Assembly: GCA_036924085.1 (NCBI GenBank)
Contig: JAVGWX010000007.1
Location: 34,496,953 to 34,560,952 of the forward strand
Direction of reading: 5' to 3'
Length of the DNA stretch: 64,000 nucleotides
DNA from: Ariolimax columbianus
Taxonomy: Eukaryota > Mollusca > Gastropoda > Stylommatophora > Arionidae
Below the pieces are notes generated by a model that was not told where the DNA came from, made no database searches, and saw nothing but the letters and a program-made list of their open reading frames with translations. How positions within the stretch are numbered: the first letter of the stretch is position 1; the number at the start of each line of letters is the position of its first letter. Of the stretch, positions 42,862 to 53,587 are shown one piece after another. The position numbers were made by a program, and so were the translations under genes.

Positions 42862-42938
42862 CTGGATGAACCAACACAGCCTCTGAAAATCATTTTGAAG
42901 TCATCTGATATCATGCTAATGTCAGCTTCCACAACAAC
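42862..42938 (-). CDS. SMP-domain protein gene, exon 3
   Basis: A 77-nt minus-strand exon with acceptor TTGTTTCAG and donor GTATAA. It starts on a codon boundary and ends with two bases of a codon. Its 25 codons read VVVEADISMISDDFKMIFRG then CVGSS, an alternating strand pattern matching the central sheet of an SMP domain (compare the LDLxIxYxGDxxI region of the extended synaptotagmin family). The last codon, AG plus A of the next exon, gives arginine. The intron that follows is 28.9 kb and carries most nested transposons of the window. Confidence 0.85.
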
Positions 42939-43164
42939 CTGAAACAATCACAAGGTATTACTTTATCTACTCACACCAAACCTACTTTCCAACATTTATT
43001 TGACTGTCATAAAACCTTCTGCTGCAAATCGATGTTCTTACAATGTTCTTGCAAAAGTTCTTGTGTTAAAGCAACAGTGTGAAAGCAAGTATTTAGGTTT
43101 TTTGTGTGCAGAATACAGTGTTTACATATATGAAGACCACTAAATACAGAAAAAAAAACTATAC

Positions 43165-43328
43165 CTGATATGATGACAGCTTGTCTAGACCCGACGGCGG
43201 GCGATGGACATTGAACCATGATATAGGCTGGAGACTGCCGGGGGTACCCTCTGAACATTCAAATGTTCTTAAATTTTTTACATTTGGTGTTTGCTCCCCA
43301 ACACTAAATGCAATCAGTTCTAAGGTGT
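43165..43328 (-). CDS. SMP-domain protein gene, exon 2
   Basis: A 164-nt minus-strand exon with acceptor TGTCTACAG and donor GTATAG. With the previous exon it reads on as D-TLELIAFSVGEQTPNVKNL and ends LDKLSSYQ at a codon boundary. The pattern of a hydrophobic strand, then a conserved G-x-x-x-P, then a V-K/R-x-x-R strand is what SMP domains show after their first helix (for example the LGxxPPxI-xx-V region of extended synaptotagmins). The middle, around TPGSLQPISWFNVHRPPSGL, is longer than usual and may be a loop. Only 226 bp separate it from the next exon, the one short intron in the visible gene. Confidence 0.8.
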
Positions 43329-43964
43329 CTGTAGACATAAATTTCATTTAATCATTCAAAAGATTCAATCTATTAGTCTTCATTATAAGAGTCATCTATT
43401 AACAATTCTAGAAGTAAAAGTATATAAAGGTATGTTTTCTGATTAAATTCAATTACCTACTTCCTTTTTTCATCAACTTGTGCTGCTAAGCGTAGTGGGA
43501 AGTTGAAGTTTCCTAGTCTTGGGTCAAATGCATTATTTGGTTTAAGTCTGTGTTGATGTATGATTTTTGTTATATCATCTATTCATCTGCTGCATAATTT
43601 TCACTAGTAATCAAATGTTCTTTTGATATAGGCCTGCAGTGGTAATTGATTGGGTGCCTTTTGTATGAGATGACCACACCATCATTTTGTCTATCTTGCT
43701 ATATTTGTTATGCAGGAAATAGTTCTCATGCTATTTCTAATGCTATTTTTCTCAATCTATCTCTCTCAGGCTTTTCTCCAGCATTTCATTTCACAAATAA
43801 TTTTTCTTTCCTGATCCATGGCAACAGAGAATTGGTAAAGATATACTGTTTATCAGTTTTGGTTTAGTTTGTGTGTTAAGAAGTGGTGGCAGATGATAAG
43901 TTGTAGGCAGAGACTTTTTGACGACTAGTTTCCATCTTCTGTACACAAATATTTGCCAGGCACT
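43329..43964. other. Intron sequence
   Basis: AT-rich; no repeat recognised before the (GAA)n tail at 43970-43988. Confidence 0.55.
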
Positions 43965-44960
43965 TTCTTCTTCTTCTTCTTCTTCGTCGTACGCAGTCAG
44001 ACAGTAACCATTATTTTTTCGAAAAAAGCAGCCGTCATCCTGAGGCTGTCGACACTGCCATAGAGCTTGTCTAGTGTTGCTACTGGTGATGGCCACATCT
44101 GCTCTCTCTGATCCTCGTATGTCGGGCAGTTTTGCAGCAAATGCTCAGCGGTCATTTTCCCGGTACCACACGGGCATTCGTCGGTGCCACCTATCTTCAA
44201 TTTGTTGAATAGGTGGTACCGGAGTCTATTGTGGCCAGTGCGAAGTCTGAAGACCACGACCTGCTCTTTTCTGTTCAACTGGTAATAGGCATCGTTTTTG
44301 GTGTAGCCAGTATGTTCGGTTTCCCATTTGGCCATGTATCTAGCTCTAATAAGCCGTTTTGACTCTTCGTATGTCATACTAGTATCAGGTTATGGGTAGT
44401 TTTGCACCTTCTTTTGCCAGTCTGTCTGCCTCCTCGTTGCCTTGGATGTTGCAGTGAGATGGAACCCATTGCACCACTACTCTTTTTGGTGCGGCCTGCT
44501 GGCATAATTTACCCAAACCGCTACTGTATGCTTTTGCTCCTGGTAGGCATCTTCTATTTCCTGGGCTATGAGGATGACCTGGTCTTCAGTGGATCTGTGC
44601 TGTCTAAAGCCTGCTTGCTGTGGAATTAGTATCCTTTTTCTTCCAGATGCCACATCAGTCTGGTGTTTATCATACGTTCCAACAGCTTGCAGACACAGCT
44701 CAGTAGACTGATAGGCCTGTATCCATTTGGATCTGTTTTGTCCTTTCCTTTCTTTGGTACTGGTACAAGTACTGCGTCTTTCCATGCCTGGGGTACAATA
44801 CCCCTTTTCCAGCTTTGGTTCAGGACTGATAGCAGTTTCCTCTTGGCTGTTTGGCCCAGCCCCATCAGCATTTCGTTTGTTATCCCGTCTTTTCCAGGAG
44901 ATTTCCTTTTCTTTAATGTTCTCATGGCCTCTTCCATTTCGCTCATTGGGCCAGGCACTT
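43965..44960 (-). mobile_element. LINE U, internally deleted copy
   Basis: Minus strand. RT half at 44958-44530: LKKRKSPGKDGITNEMLMGL, KKGKDKTDPNGYRPISLLSC, RSTEDQVILIAQEIEDAYQE, TVAVWVN. Then it jumps to RNase H sequence RVVVQWVPSHCNIQGNEEAD (about 44490-44425), the zinc-knuckle tail at 44377-43997 and a (GAA)n end. The deletion removes RT from just before the first aspartate motif to the middle of RNase H. Confidence 0.88.
43997..44377 (-). pseudogene. LINE U C-terminal cysteine/histidine region
   Basis: EQVVVFRLRTGHNRLRYHLF then NKLKIGGTDECPCGTGKMTA and EHLLQNCPTYEDQREQMWPS. F-R-L-R-T-G-H-N-x-L, C-x-C-G, H-x-L-x-x-C is the standard end of jockey/I-clade LINE proteins with RNase H. Confidence 0.88.
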
Positions 44961-45267
44961 GACCTCTGAGACTTAATTAAAGTTAATATTGTTGAAATGC
45001 ATGTTAATCTAGCCTAGTGTTCTGTTAATTTTCATAATTTCCAAATTTAATATTTAGTATTTAATATAACAAGTATGATTCAGCTACTGCACCAAAATAG
45101 AAACATGATGAAACATGTGACAGATTTAGTCTTACCAGACAAATCTTGTCTCCGTATTGACAGGTCTAATTTTTTCTAGAAGTACGTCGCAATCGTAATT
45201 TTATATTTTCTTTAAATTTAGAGTTTCCACAGGATCTGACAACTCACATCAGCAAATACCACAACAG
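44961..45267. other. No gene seen
   Basis: AT-rich intron sequence. Confidence 0.5.
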
Positions 45268-46309
45268 TGTCGCAGATTAATTTAGGCGCCCAGGACGCCA
45301 TTTTGAAAGTGGGACCGGCAGAGAAAATAGTCCAGGCATTATAAAAAGCCGAGGTGGGCCAGGAGCCCGGGTCATTCATTCAGATAGATTCAGAGAGAGA
45401 CAGCGAGAGTGAACAACGCATTTCCAAAGAGACATTTTGGAGAGGAACATTTCGAGAGAGGAGATTCCCAAAGAGACATTTGGAGAGAGACGATTCAGAG
45501 AGACAGTCAGAGAAGAGCGAACGTCGCATTGACCGAGTTCCAGTTTACAGAAGTAACGTTTTACTAATTTTCATTTGTGAATTAATTAGAATTTCACCAG
45601 GGTAACATTTTAATCACAGTCAGACACGTGGGCGACCTTTCAAGTTTATAGGCATTGCAGAGATCTCAAAGAAGCAGCCTAGATCAGTCATAGCTACCCG
45701 CTATAGGAGAGAACAGGCTTCCTGTCAGATTTAGATCGGCTGAGTGAAAACTTTACCATTTTACACATGTGTCGACCTGCGCCAGGTTACCACATGGTCA
45801 ACCTGCCTTTGTTTAACACGTGCCAGTTTAAACACATGGCTGCCTTCACTAAGTTTGTAGTCATCGTAGATTCACAGCAGTAGCCTAGTCTTTCAATATC
45901 CACCATGCCGATTGACAGTCGTCGCTAAGGAATTGAGCCAAGGACGTTTACCTGGGTTTGTTTAAACCCCGAATTAACCATCGGTGTCAATACATTCGGA
46001 TTCACGTTACAGCAGGCCAAGTATGGAAAGTAGACTGTGTACAATAGTGTTAGGTTTAGCTGTAGTGAGTGATTTAAGTTAGGTGACCATTAGATAGAAG
46101 TGTAGAAGTGTGTAGGAAGTTGTGCATGATAGAAGAGTGCAAGAGTTGTAAGGTAGAAATAAATAATTTGTTTATTATTGTTTTGAAATAGTGTCCTTAG
46201 TTTATTGAAGTGTTAGTTGATGTGGTAGATTTTTTTAGACTGCAAAGGTGGATAGTCAAGGTGCGGCCTCAGTGAGCTGGAAGAGCAAAACCCTGTTCCG
46301 TCTGCTACA
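45268..46309 (+). mobile_element. Solo LTR (Gypsy-like), 1042 bp
   Basis: Begins TGTCGCAG and ends CCGTCTGCTACA. AACAG before and AACAT after give a near-perfect 5-bp target duplication. TATAAAAA stands at 45340-45347 and AATAAA at 46158-46163. The segment after the TATA box is a purine-rich array of GAGAGA/AAAGAGACATTT units (45390-45520). Its nine-base end is the same as that of the LTR at 24303-25239. No pol gene adjoins. Confidence 0.7.
45340..45347 (+). promoter_or_regulatory. LTR TATA box
   Basis: TATAAAAA 72 bp inside the LTR in a GC-rich setting, followed about 30 bp later by CGGGTCATTCATTCAG, a plausible start region. Confidence 0.6.
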
Positions 46310-48330
46310 AACATATGATAGGCCACAAGACCAGAAAAACAAGACGGATAAAAATATCTAATGTATCACAATAACAAATAACATAGAGTGGATACAAAAT
46401 ACAATATAAATTTGGCAGTTTATGTTATTATTTACTTTTGACCTTCAATACTGCAGCAGCTTTATTTATTTTTAGCTCTTTAACTCTTTCACTTCGGAGC
46501 AACGCTGTGAGAGTTGTTTGCTTTGAGAATACCGCTGTGTCTGAACAATTATGTGAGAGTTGTTTTAGATGTGGTTGCCAATAACTAAACAATACATTCT
46601 TAGTACGAAATTAAGCAGTAAGTTAGACTTCCGATATCCGGTAAACATTTTAGTACGAGATTTGGTTTTTTAAAGTTGTATTTTTCTGTGTTTGTATATA
46701 TTCTGTATTGTAATTACGGGCGTTCTGATTTCCCAAATATTTTTGATGCTGCTATGTTATGGCTAGTCATTTGCCTACAAGTTATAAGTCTCTAAAGCGT
46801 ATAGTTTACTACAAAATATCATGGAAAGTGAAGAGTTGTTTGTTTGAAACAGATAGTTTGTTATCAAATTATAAAAGCTATGCAGAAATGTTCAATAAAT
46901 CAAAGACTGCTGATGAGAGGGTGTTGCCCCACCTGGTCTATCAAACTTGTTTCAAGATATGCACACCAAAGGGCAAGTAAAATAATAAAGAAAATATGTA
47001 AATCAATTGCCAATAAGCTATGGAAAGTGGTGTTATTATTTTCATTCATGACATGGAACCTGGCATGGAAAATAACTTTACAATGGAATTTTCAAAATTA
47101 TTTCATATTTTCTGTTGTTCTGTTATTGCCCATCACAAGTTATTGTGAATATCTTGGTGGTTCGCAGTTGCAATTTTATCAATGTTATTTATTATGCTAA
47201 AATTGTATATATTTGAAATTGTATTACTTCTAAAATGGATTGCATTCATGATCTGAGACTGAAATACCAATTTTAATAACTACAACAGTATCTGGACCTC
47301 CAAATTTTGATTTCACTATTTTGTTGTGTTTTCATTTAACATTAATGATTTTTCATCAATACAAATTGCATAAAAGCAAAAAGAAGTTGCAAAGACAGAT
47401 ATATGTCACAAATATGGCAAAACTTAAGAAGAAAGACATCCGCAACGATCCACATCGTGAAATGAAAGACATATACGAGGCCCTGCAAGTAACAACTGGC
47501 AATGTAACGAATGAGTGGCAGTGGTTCAAATCAGCACTGATGAACACAGTGAACACAAAATGCGGTAGAAAGAAACTTCAACAATTCCAAAAGAAAAGAA
47601 CAGCATGGTGAAATCAACAGGTACAGGAAGCTAAGAACAAATTATATAAGAAGTGGTTGAAACCGAAGTCACAAGAAGAACACACAATCTACAGAATCGC
47701 AAGAACGCATTCGAAAACCACAATTAAGAACTCCAAAGCAGACGCATGGAATAAATACGGCGAACAATTAACGCTCATGTGCCACAAGAATCAGAGAGAT
47801 TTATTTAAAAGTGTAAGGGCAATGAGAGTTAGAGACGACAGCTTTAACCCCACTACAATTATAAACAACAAACATGGGACGCCAATTTTCGATCCAGATA
47901 AAAGGAAAGCACGATGGAGAGAGTATTTCTTAGCACTCTTAAACCCAAATGAGTTTAAACACAGGAAAAACAGAGCCCAAAATATTAATCGAGGAGATCA
48001 AGGAAGTCCTTAAAAAAAGCCCAAATCGTAAAGCTGCAGGTGCGGACGGAGTACCTTGCAGGACAATTAAAGCTTGTGGATGCCTAGGAGTAAAATGGTT
48101 ATATACAATATTCTCAGCAGCTTGGTAGCAAAGTAGAGTCCCCGAAGACTGGCAAAAAGCTATCATTGTGCCAATCTGGAAAACCAAAGACAACAAAAAA
48201 GAGTGTGATACCTACTGAGGGATATCACTTCTAAGTCACACAGGAAAACTGTACATGAAAATCCTGGAGCAGATAATTCAACCTAGCCTAGAACCACATC
48301 TGAGTGGGGCTCAATATGATTTCCGACGAG

Positions 48331-48356
48331 GTAGGAGTAGAGTAGAGTAGAGTAGA
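48331..48356 (+). repeat. (GTAGA)n pentanucleotide repeat replacing part of RT
   Basis: GTAGA units between RT motifs FRRGR (48325) and DINKLWAIL (48357); the sequence of the normal intervening RT segment with the first catalytic aspartate is absent. Confidence 0.9.
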
Positions 48357-48480
48357 CATAAATAAACTATGGGCCATCCTAGATGACTACGGGGTATAGG
48401 GGCAGCTATTAGAAAATATTAGGGCACTGTACCAGGGGTGTCAAAGTATAGTAAGAACAACAGATGGTCTGCACGAAACA

Positions 48481-48780
48481 ATGGAGATAACAATCAGGGT
48501 AAGACAAACGTGTGTGTTGTCACCACTACTCTTCAACACATATAGGTACAGAATAACGCTGGAGGCAAAATTGGATAATTTTCCAAGAAATGCAGAAGAA
48601 GAAAGGACAGAGACTGATCAGCTAAACGAACTCCCTTTTGCAGATGATCAATGTCTACTTTACGAAAGTGAAGATGATCTGCAGCAACATCTGACTGCGC
48701 CCAACTCTGTATGTGAAAGATACAGTATGAGAATGAACACATCCAAAACAAAAACTATGCAGATAAGCAGATCGCTTTAA
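48481..48780 (+). pseudogene. LINE W-type RT catalytic part
   Basis: RVRQTCVLSPLLFNTYRYRI (the G of RQGC is T), then PFADDQCLLYESEDDLQQHL and KTKTMQIS. FADD box intact. Confidence 0.85.
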
Positions 48781-49620
48781 AATATGAACATTATGGCAAA
48801 CAGGACCAAGATTAAACAAGTGCAGGAGTTCCAAGTACTTGGGCAATGTTTTCACACAGGATGGAGGTTTCGATTGAGAGATTGAGAGCAGGTGCCAAAA
48901 AGCAAATGCTACTGCATACCAGCTGTCACCATTATTGAAACACCCTAACATAAACATGTCCACAAAAAGAATGCTAATCAACAGTATATTCATGCCAACT
49001 CTCTGTTACCAGTGTCAAACTTGGACTTTAACAAAAAACTCTAGAGAGAAAGATCACGACATGTGAGATGAGATGCCTCCAGAAAACAATCAACGTAACT
49101 AGGAGAGACAGAATGTGCAATCAAGATGTGAGAAAAATAGTTGAATTGAGACCCTGTTCTCAATATATTGATGAAGCGAGAATCAATTGGTTTGGCCACC
49201 TAATGTGAATACATCCTGACCAACTACCCCTGTGCGCCTATAACGCATGACGTTCTGGTTTTCGCAACTGTGGCAGACTAAGAACTAGATGGATAGCAAA
49301 TGTTGCAGATATTATAAATCAGCATAGGATGATGACTGCTTCAGCAATGCGTCTGGCCCTAGACAGAAAACTACGACGCCTCACGGCACAAGTGGATAAG
49401 AAAAGACAAGACAAGACTAATTGCATATATTTTATTATTAATGCACAAATTGTCAATTATATTTCTCTGTCTTCTACATGTCAATTTGATAAATAATTTT
49501 TGCATATCCAATTAAATAAATCACACACAATTTCGAACTCCACTCTAAAATTTTGACCAAAAAATAATTCCGGTACAGCGTGGAAAATAATTCTGGAGTG
49601 GAAGAGTTAATAAGCTGATA

Positions 49621-50189
49621 TCATATTGTAGCTTTCACAGGTTGTGCGAAGCACATTCATCTGATTCTGTAGTCTGTCTTTCTCATCAAATATCAGGCTT
49701 TGGTCAGATACAAAGAGCAGATTATGTAAAGGGTTAAGTTCTTTATTTCTTATGTTGGATTCTACTCATGGTTTTGCAATTACTCTGGCTTCAGTGCTAT
49801 TTTGTCAATGTAAATGTTGACCAGCTATGGTGAAAGCACTAAACCATGTTGTACTGCTGCGGTTATTTAAAAAGCATCCGTAATACCATCAATTGTTCTT
49901 AGTTTTACTTGAATGGTACATGACTATCACATTATGTATTCATTGTATTCCGATGCACTGTTATATTACACAAAGTTTATTCCTATTGAATTATTTCTCT
50001 GATCATTTAGATGCTACATTTAGATGTTTATTGTGTTCTACTGCTCTCTCACTGAATAATCTTAAAGTGAATAATGCAATTGTAAATCTCTTGCAATTTC
50101 TAAATCCAAAATGAGCCACCTATTAATAGTCTTATTGTTATAATTATACATTCATACTATAGGCTAAATTTATGTACTGTTACTATGAT
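49621..50189. other. No clear gene; weak W-type RT trace
   Basis: AT-rich sequence. The minus strand at about 49690-49760 may carry a decayed W RT catalytic strand (LNPLHNLLFVSDQSLIF). Confidence 0.4.
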
Positions 50190-50415
50190 TGTCTGAGCAG
50201 CAGATTGGTAGAATGCTCACTTATCACATAAAAGATATTGGTTTGGAACCCTGTTATCAACAAGCTCCAGTTCACCCAGTTGTAAATTGATACCTGACAC
50301 ACAATTTGGAGAGGAAAGGCAGCAAGGAAGATAACCTCATTAATAAAAAAATCGAGTCCTAGTACACTGAAGTCTGTAGTATTACACAGTCACCTTTACT
50401 ATTGCTATGCTAAAA
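50190..50415 (+). mobile_element. tRNA-derived SINE, copy 2
   Basis: GAGCAGCAGATTGGTAGAAT (from 50194) resembles box A and GGTTTGGAACCC (50240-50251) box B, at tRNA spacing. The 3-prime part (GAAGTCTGTAGTATTACAC, CTTTACTATTGCTATGC) parallels the other copy at 23750-23815. Confidence 0.75.
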
Positions 50416-50540
50416 CTGGCTGCTAATTTCACATATAGCCATGAAATGACACAGTATTGGTGAAGGCATTGACACATTTATTTCAGGTGAAGACATTGAC
50501 ACATTTATTTCAGACCTTGCTTAATTGTGTAAAAACTCAC

Positions 50541-50626
50541 CAACAAAACTAGGTCGAATGTCCCACAGTCGTTCATTAAAACGTTTTTTCACTAACTCCT
50601 CAATGTTGTTTGACGAGAAAACCCAC
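50541..50626 (-). CDS. SMP-domain protein gene, exon 1 of 7 visible
   Basis: On the minus strand, an 86-nt open segment sits between an acceptor reading TTATATAG and a donor GTGAGT. It enters completing a codon begun in an exon beyond the window and leaves one base of the next codon. Its 28 codons read WVFSSNNIEELVKKRF then NERLWDIRPSFV. The ending resembles the start of SMP domains, where a run such as PxFL precedes a segment about lipid-tubule strand one. It joins in frame to the exon at 43165-43328. SMP proteins (extended synaptotagmins, TMEM24/C2CD2, TEX2, PDZD8) transfer lipids at ER contact sites; which subgroup this is I cannot say. The membrane anchor and true start are not in the window. 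Confidence 0.75.
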
Positions 50627-50989
50627 CTATATAAAACAAAGCATTGTATTAGAAACAAGGAAAATAAACACGGTACTATATGATGATTTTATCTAGCACT
50701 AGGTTTCATGGCACACTTGGGTGGACTTTTATTAATGAAACAATTTGTAATATGCAAAATCTTCAACCTTCGGTATCAAAGACATTTCTTCCTTACCAAA
50801 ATGTTAAAAACAGCAATACAAGTGTTCATAAATTGTACACATAACCAGATATTCAAGCTAGTTTAACTGATGTATGTGCACGGACGATGGATGTAAAGGA
50901 TTTTCAATATGTTCATATTTTTGCCATGGTGGAATACCTTGAGAAATTATTTTTCATCATCTAAATCAGCAATTCTTAACCTGTAGCCG
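50627..50989. other. Intron sequence
   Basis: AT-rich; no feature recognised. Confidence 0.5.
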
Positions 50990-51377
50990 GGTGGTGTTCA
51001 AAAGTCCATGCAGCCAGAACACCTAGGAGAGGAAACTCGAGCGAATGGAGCTCGCAACCCAAGAGGGCCTGACAATCAAGGACTATCATCTAGCGAGCTC
51101 AAACAAGGAAAAGTCCAAAGGAAAAGCCATTTCTAGACTTTAATATCTGACCAAAAATGGCTCCAGTCATGGGAAAAATGATCTCAAGTCCACTGTGTAT
51201 CAACGTACTAATGGACTGCGTGGCTGCTGAGAGAGCAGTTATGAACGTGGAAGTCTGGTGGGCGAGAGGGGCGGCGCCAGGCTCATGGACTCCAAATAGG
51301 ACATCCCCTGCCTCTTCCCTGACAAGGGACAACTGTCAGGATGACCGTATAACAACCCCATCAAACCCTATTTAAAC

Positions 51378-52361
51378 ATGGTATCAAAGAATAACCTGCT
51401 GCCTTGCAGGTTTGCCCGCCAGGTCGGTTGGCGACAACCAAAGGCTAAGAATGCGAACCTGAAGAAAATGCTTGCTGAAAACGGAAGTGTTGGACTAAAA
51501 GGTGCGAATAAAACAGCTCGCTGCTGCAAACCACGACACTACGTATCTCATCCAAGGATTTTCAAGGACCCGGACTATGCAGAGAGACACCATAAGGTAC
51601 CTGCACAGACAAAGACATGTTTCTCCCACCATGGACACACTGACACATCTGCCAATCAAACCCTGCAGGTGTTGCAATGGAACGCTGAAGGCATATACAA
51701 CAAAAAGGAAGCGTTGTCCAGAAGACTATTTGAGGAAGAAATACATGTTGCCTGCATCCAGGAAATACACCTTAATCTAAACCACAGATTTTCCATAAGA
51801 GGATATGAAACCCAAAGACTGGTTAGGGACGGGCATAAGGGGGGTGTGCTTATCCTCTCCAAAATATCAATCCCATCAAGGATGGTCTCGGTGGAAACAA
51901 GCGGAGAAGCTGAAACAATAGGGGTGGACATAACCTTATCGAATCAGACAGTTAGAATTTTATAATACATACTGCCCGCCAACAAAAAATCCCTAGAAGC
52001 CATGAAAATTATGGATCAGGCAACCATAGTGGTAGGAGACTTTAACAGCCAGTCTGAGAGGTGGGGTTATGCACAGACGAATGCAAGGGGACACGAAATA
52101 GAGGAATGGGAGATTGACAACAACCTCTATCTGAGCAACCTCCCAGATGACCCTCCGACATTCTATTCAAGGCGATGGACCTCAACATCATCCCCTGACC
52201 TTGCATTTACCACCTGCGACCTAAGCCAAAAATCTAAAAGAAAAGTACTTGCACTTCTTGCAGAAAGCGACCACAGACCCACCAAACTTACAATAAACCT
52301 AGGAAACATTTCATCAGACCACAAAACATTGCCTAGATGGAACTATAAGAGAGCAGACTAG
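51378..52361 (+). pseudogene. LINE U endonuclease
   Basis: LQVLQWNAEGIYNKKEALSR and HVACIQEIHLNLNHRFSIRG carry the N-terminal motifs; in most relatives the latter is Q-E-T-H. ATIVVGDFNSQSERWGYAQT is the G-D-F-N motif with the H of FNAHH replaced by Q/S; LAESDHRPTKLTI is the S-D-H motif. A stop at 51963 splits the domain. Confidence 0.9.
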
Positions 52362-52529
52362 CAGAAGTTTGCCACAAGTACAAATCTTTACTGCCAGTCC
52401 ATCAACACTCACCACCACAAGAAAGTAGGCAAGATCGTGGAAAAATTCAACCATTGTCTTCTAAAGGCAGCAATGGAGAACATCCCAAGAGGCGCCAGAA
52501 GAAATTCCAAACTGTAATGGTCACCTGAA

Positions 52530-53222
52530 GTGCAACAGATGGAAATTCAACTAACAGAGGCAAGAGAAAGAGCGGAAACTGGCCAAAATCAAGAAAGCAA
52601 CATCGCACTCAAGGCACCTGCTCCAAGATATAGGAAAACAGTCAACCAAGCATGCAGGAAAAGCTGGCAAGAGCATACAGAAACCCTCAACTTTGATAGA
52701 GAGAGCAAGAAACTCTGGAAGCTAGCAAAGGCATTGAGTGATGAAAACAGCTACAAGCCAATAATTGCGATTGAAAATGAAGAAAAGGTACTAACTAGGA
52801 AAGAAGCAGAGGATGTTCTAATTCAAAATTATGCAAAAATAAGTAGAAACAAAATGCCAGCAGACATGAAAAGGTATATTATGAAAGAAATAAACCACAT
52901 GGAGCACTCAATGCGAGTACCTGAGGAACATCTGATGGTAAATATCACCAAGACAGAATTGGAGTCAGCCACTAGTAAACTCAAGAAGAGAAAAGCCCCA
53001 AAAAAGGATGGCATCACTAATGAAATGCTCTCTAACATGGGAGAAGTAGCAAAGAGCAAACTGCTGCACATCTTTAACACAAGATGGAAACAAGGAACTG
53101 TCCCCACAGTGTGGAAGGAGGTAAGCACTATCCCCATCCTTAAACATGGGAAAAACAACATTAAGCCAGGCAGTTACAGACCTATTAGTCTACTCAGCTG
53201 TGTGGGGAAACTAATGGAATGA
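52530..53222 (+). pseudogene. LINE U linker and RT fingers
   Basis: 230 codons: charged linker (KTVNQACRKSWQEHTETLNF), then LKKRKAPKKDGITNEMLSNM, VWKEVSTIPILKHGKNNIKP and GSYRPISLLSCVGKLME, stop. K-A-P-G-x-D-G-I has its glycine changed to lysine. It continues past the stop to RSTEDQVTYI, where the CR1-like element begins. Confidence 0.9.
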
Positions 53223-53587
53223 ATAGTTAACACTAGAATAGCCTGGCATATGGAATCAAAGAATTTACTTATCCCCCAACAAGCAGGTTTTCGTAAAAAC
53301 AGATCGACAGAAGATCAGGTGACATATATAACTTAACTTAACTTGAATTAACGTCTTTATACTGGTTTAGAAGACCCTGCAGAGTCTGTATACAACCAGT
53401 TACATTTACATCACCTTGTTCTAAAAGCTATGCGCATCCAGTTTATTCTTAAATGCATTAACTGTCCCCACCTCCACTACCTCCCCTGGCAATGCATTCC
53501 AAGCAGACACCACTCTCTGACTAAAAAAATATTTCCTAATATCTAATCTGGACCTCTCTTTAGTCAGCTTGTAGCTATGCCCTCGTA

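Larger units (their letters stand above)
47300..49420 (+). mobile_element. LINE W-type copy, linker to C-terminus
   Basis: Plus strand, 5-prime truncated (no endonuclease). 47401-47611 linker; 47657-48013 with KARWREYFLALLNPNEFKHR; then SPNRKAAGADGVPC, ISLLSHTGKLY, a (GTAGA)n stretch where part of RT is missing, VRQTCVLSPLLFNTY, LNELPFADDQCLLYESEDDL (48630-48690), INWFGHLM, and a tail with LALDRKLRRLTAQVDKK. Confidence 0.85.
46490..49620. mobile_element. TTAA-bounded element with piggyBac-like ends, hosting a LINE
   Basis: Left TTAA (46490-46493) then CTCTTTCACTTCGGAG; right TTAA (49617-49620) preceded, inverted, by CTCTTCCACTCCAGAA. Ends match at about 12 of 16 bases. TTAA is the piggyBac target. 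Interior left of the LINE (46494-47300) has an open frame starting MASHLPTSYKSLKRIVYY that I do not recognise. Confidence 0.5.

Noticed and set aside
44663..44962. 99-codon plus-strand frame, hydrophobic
   Set aside because: Antisense of LINE U RT motifs on minus.
47300..49420. Functional LINE
   Set aside because: FADD is intact, but frames are broken, the endonuclease is absent and part of RT is replaced by (GTAGA)n.
52829..53161. 110-codon minus-strand frame
   Set aside because: Antisense of the LINE U linker/RT frame.
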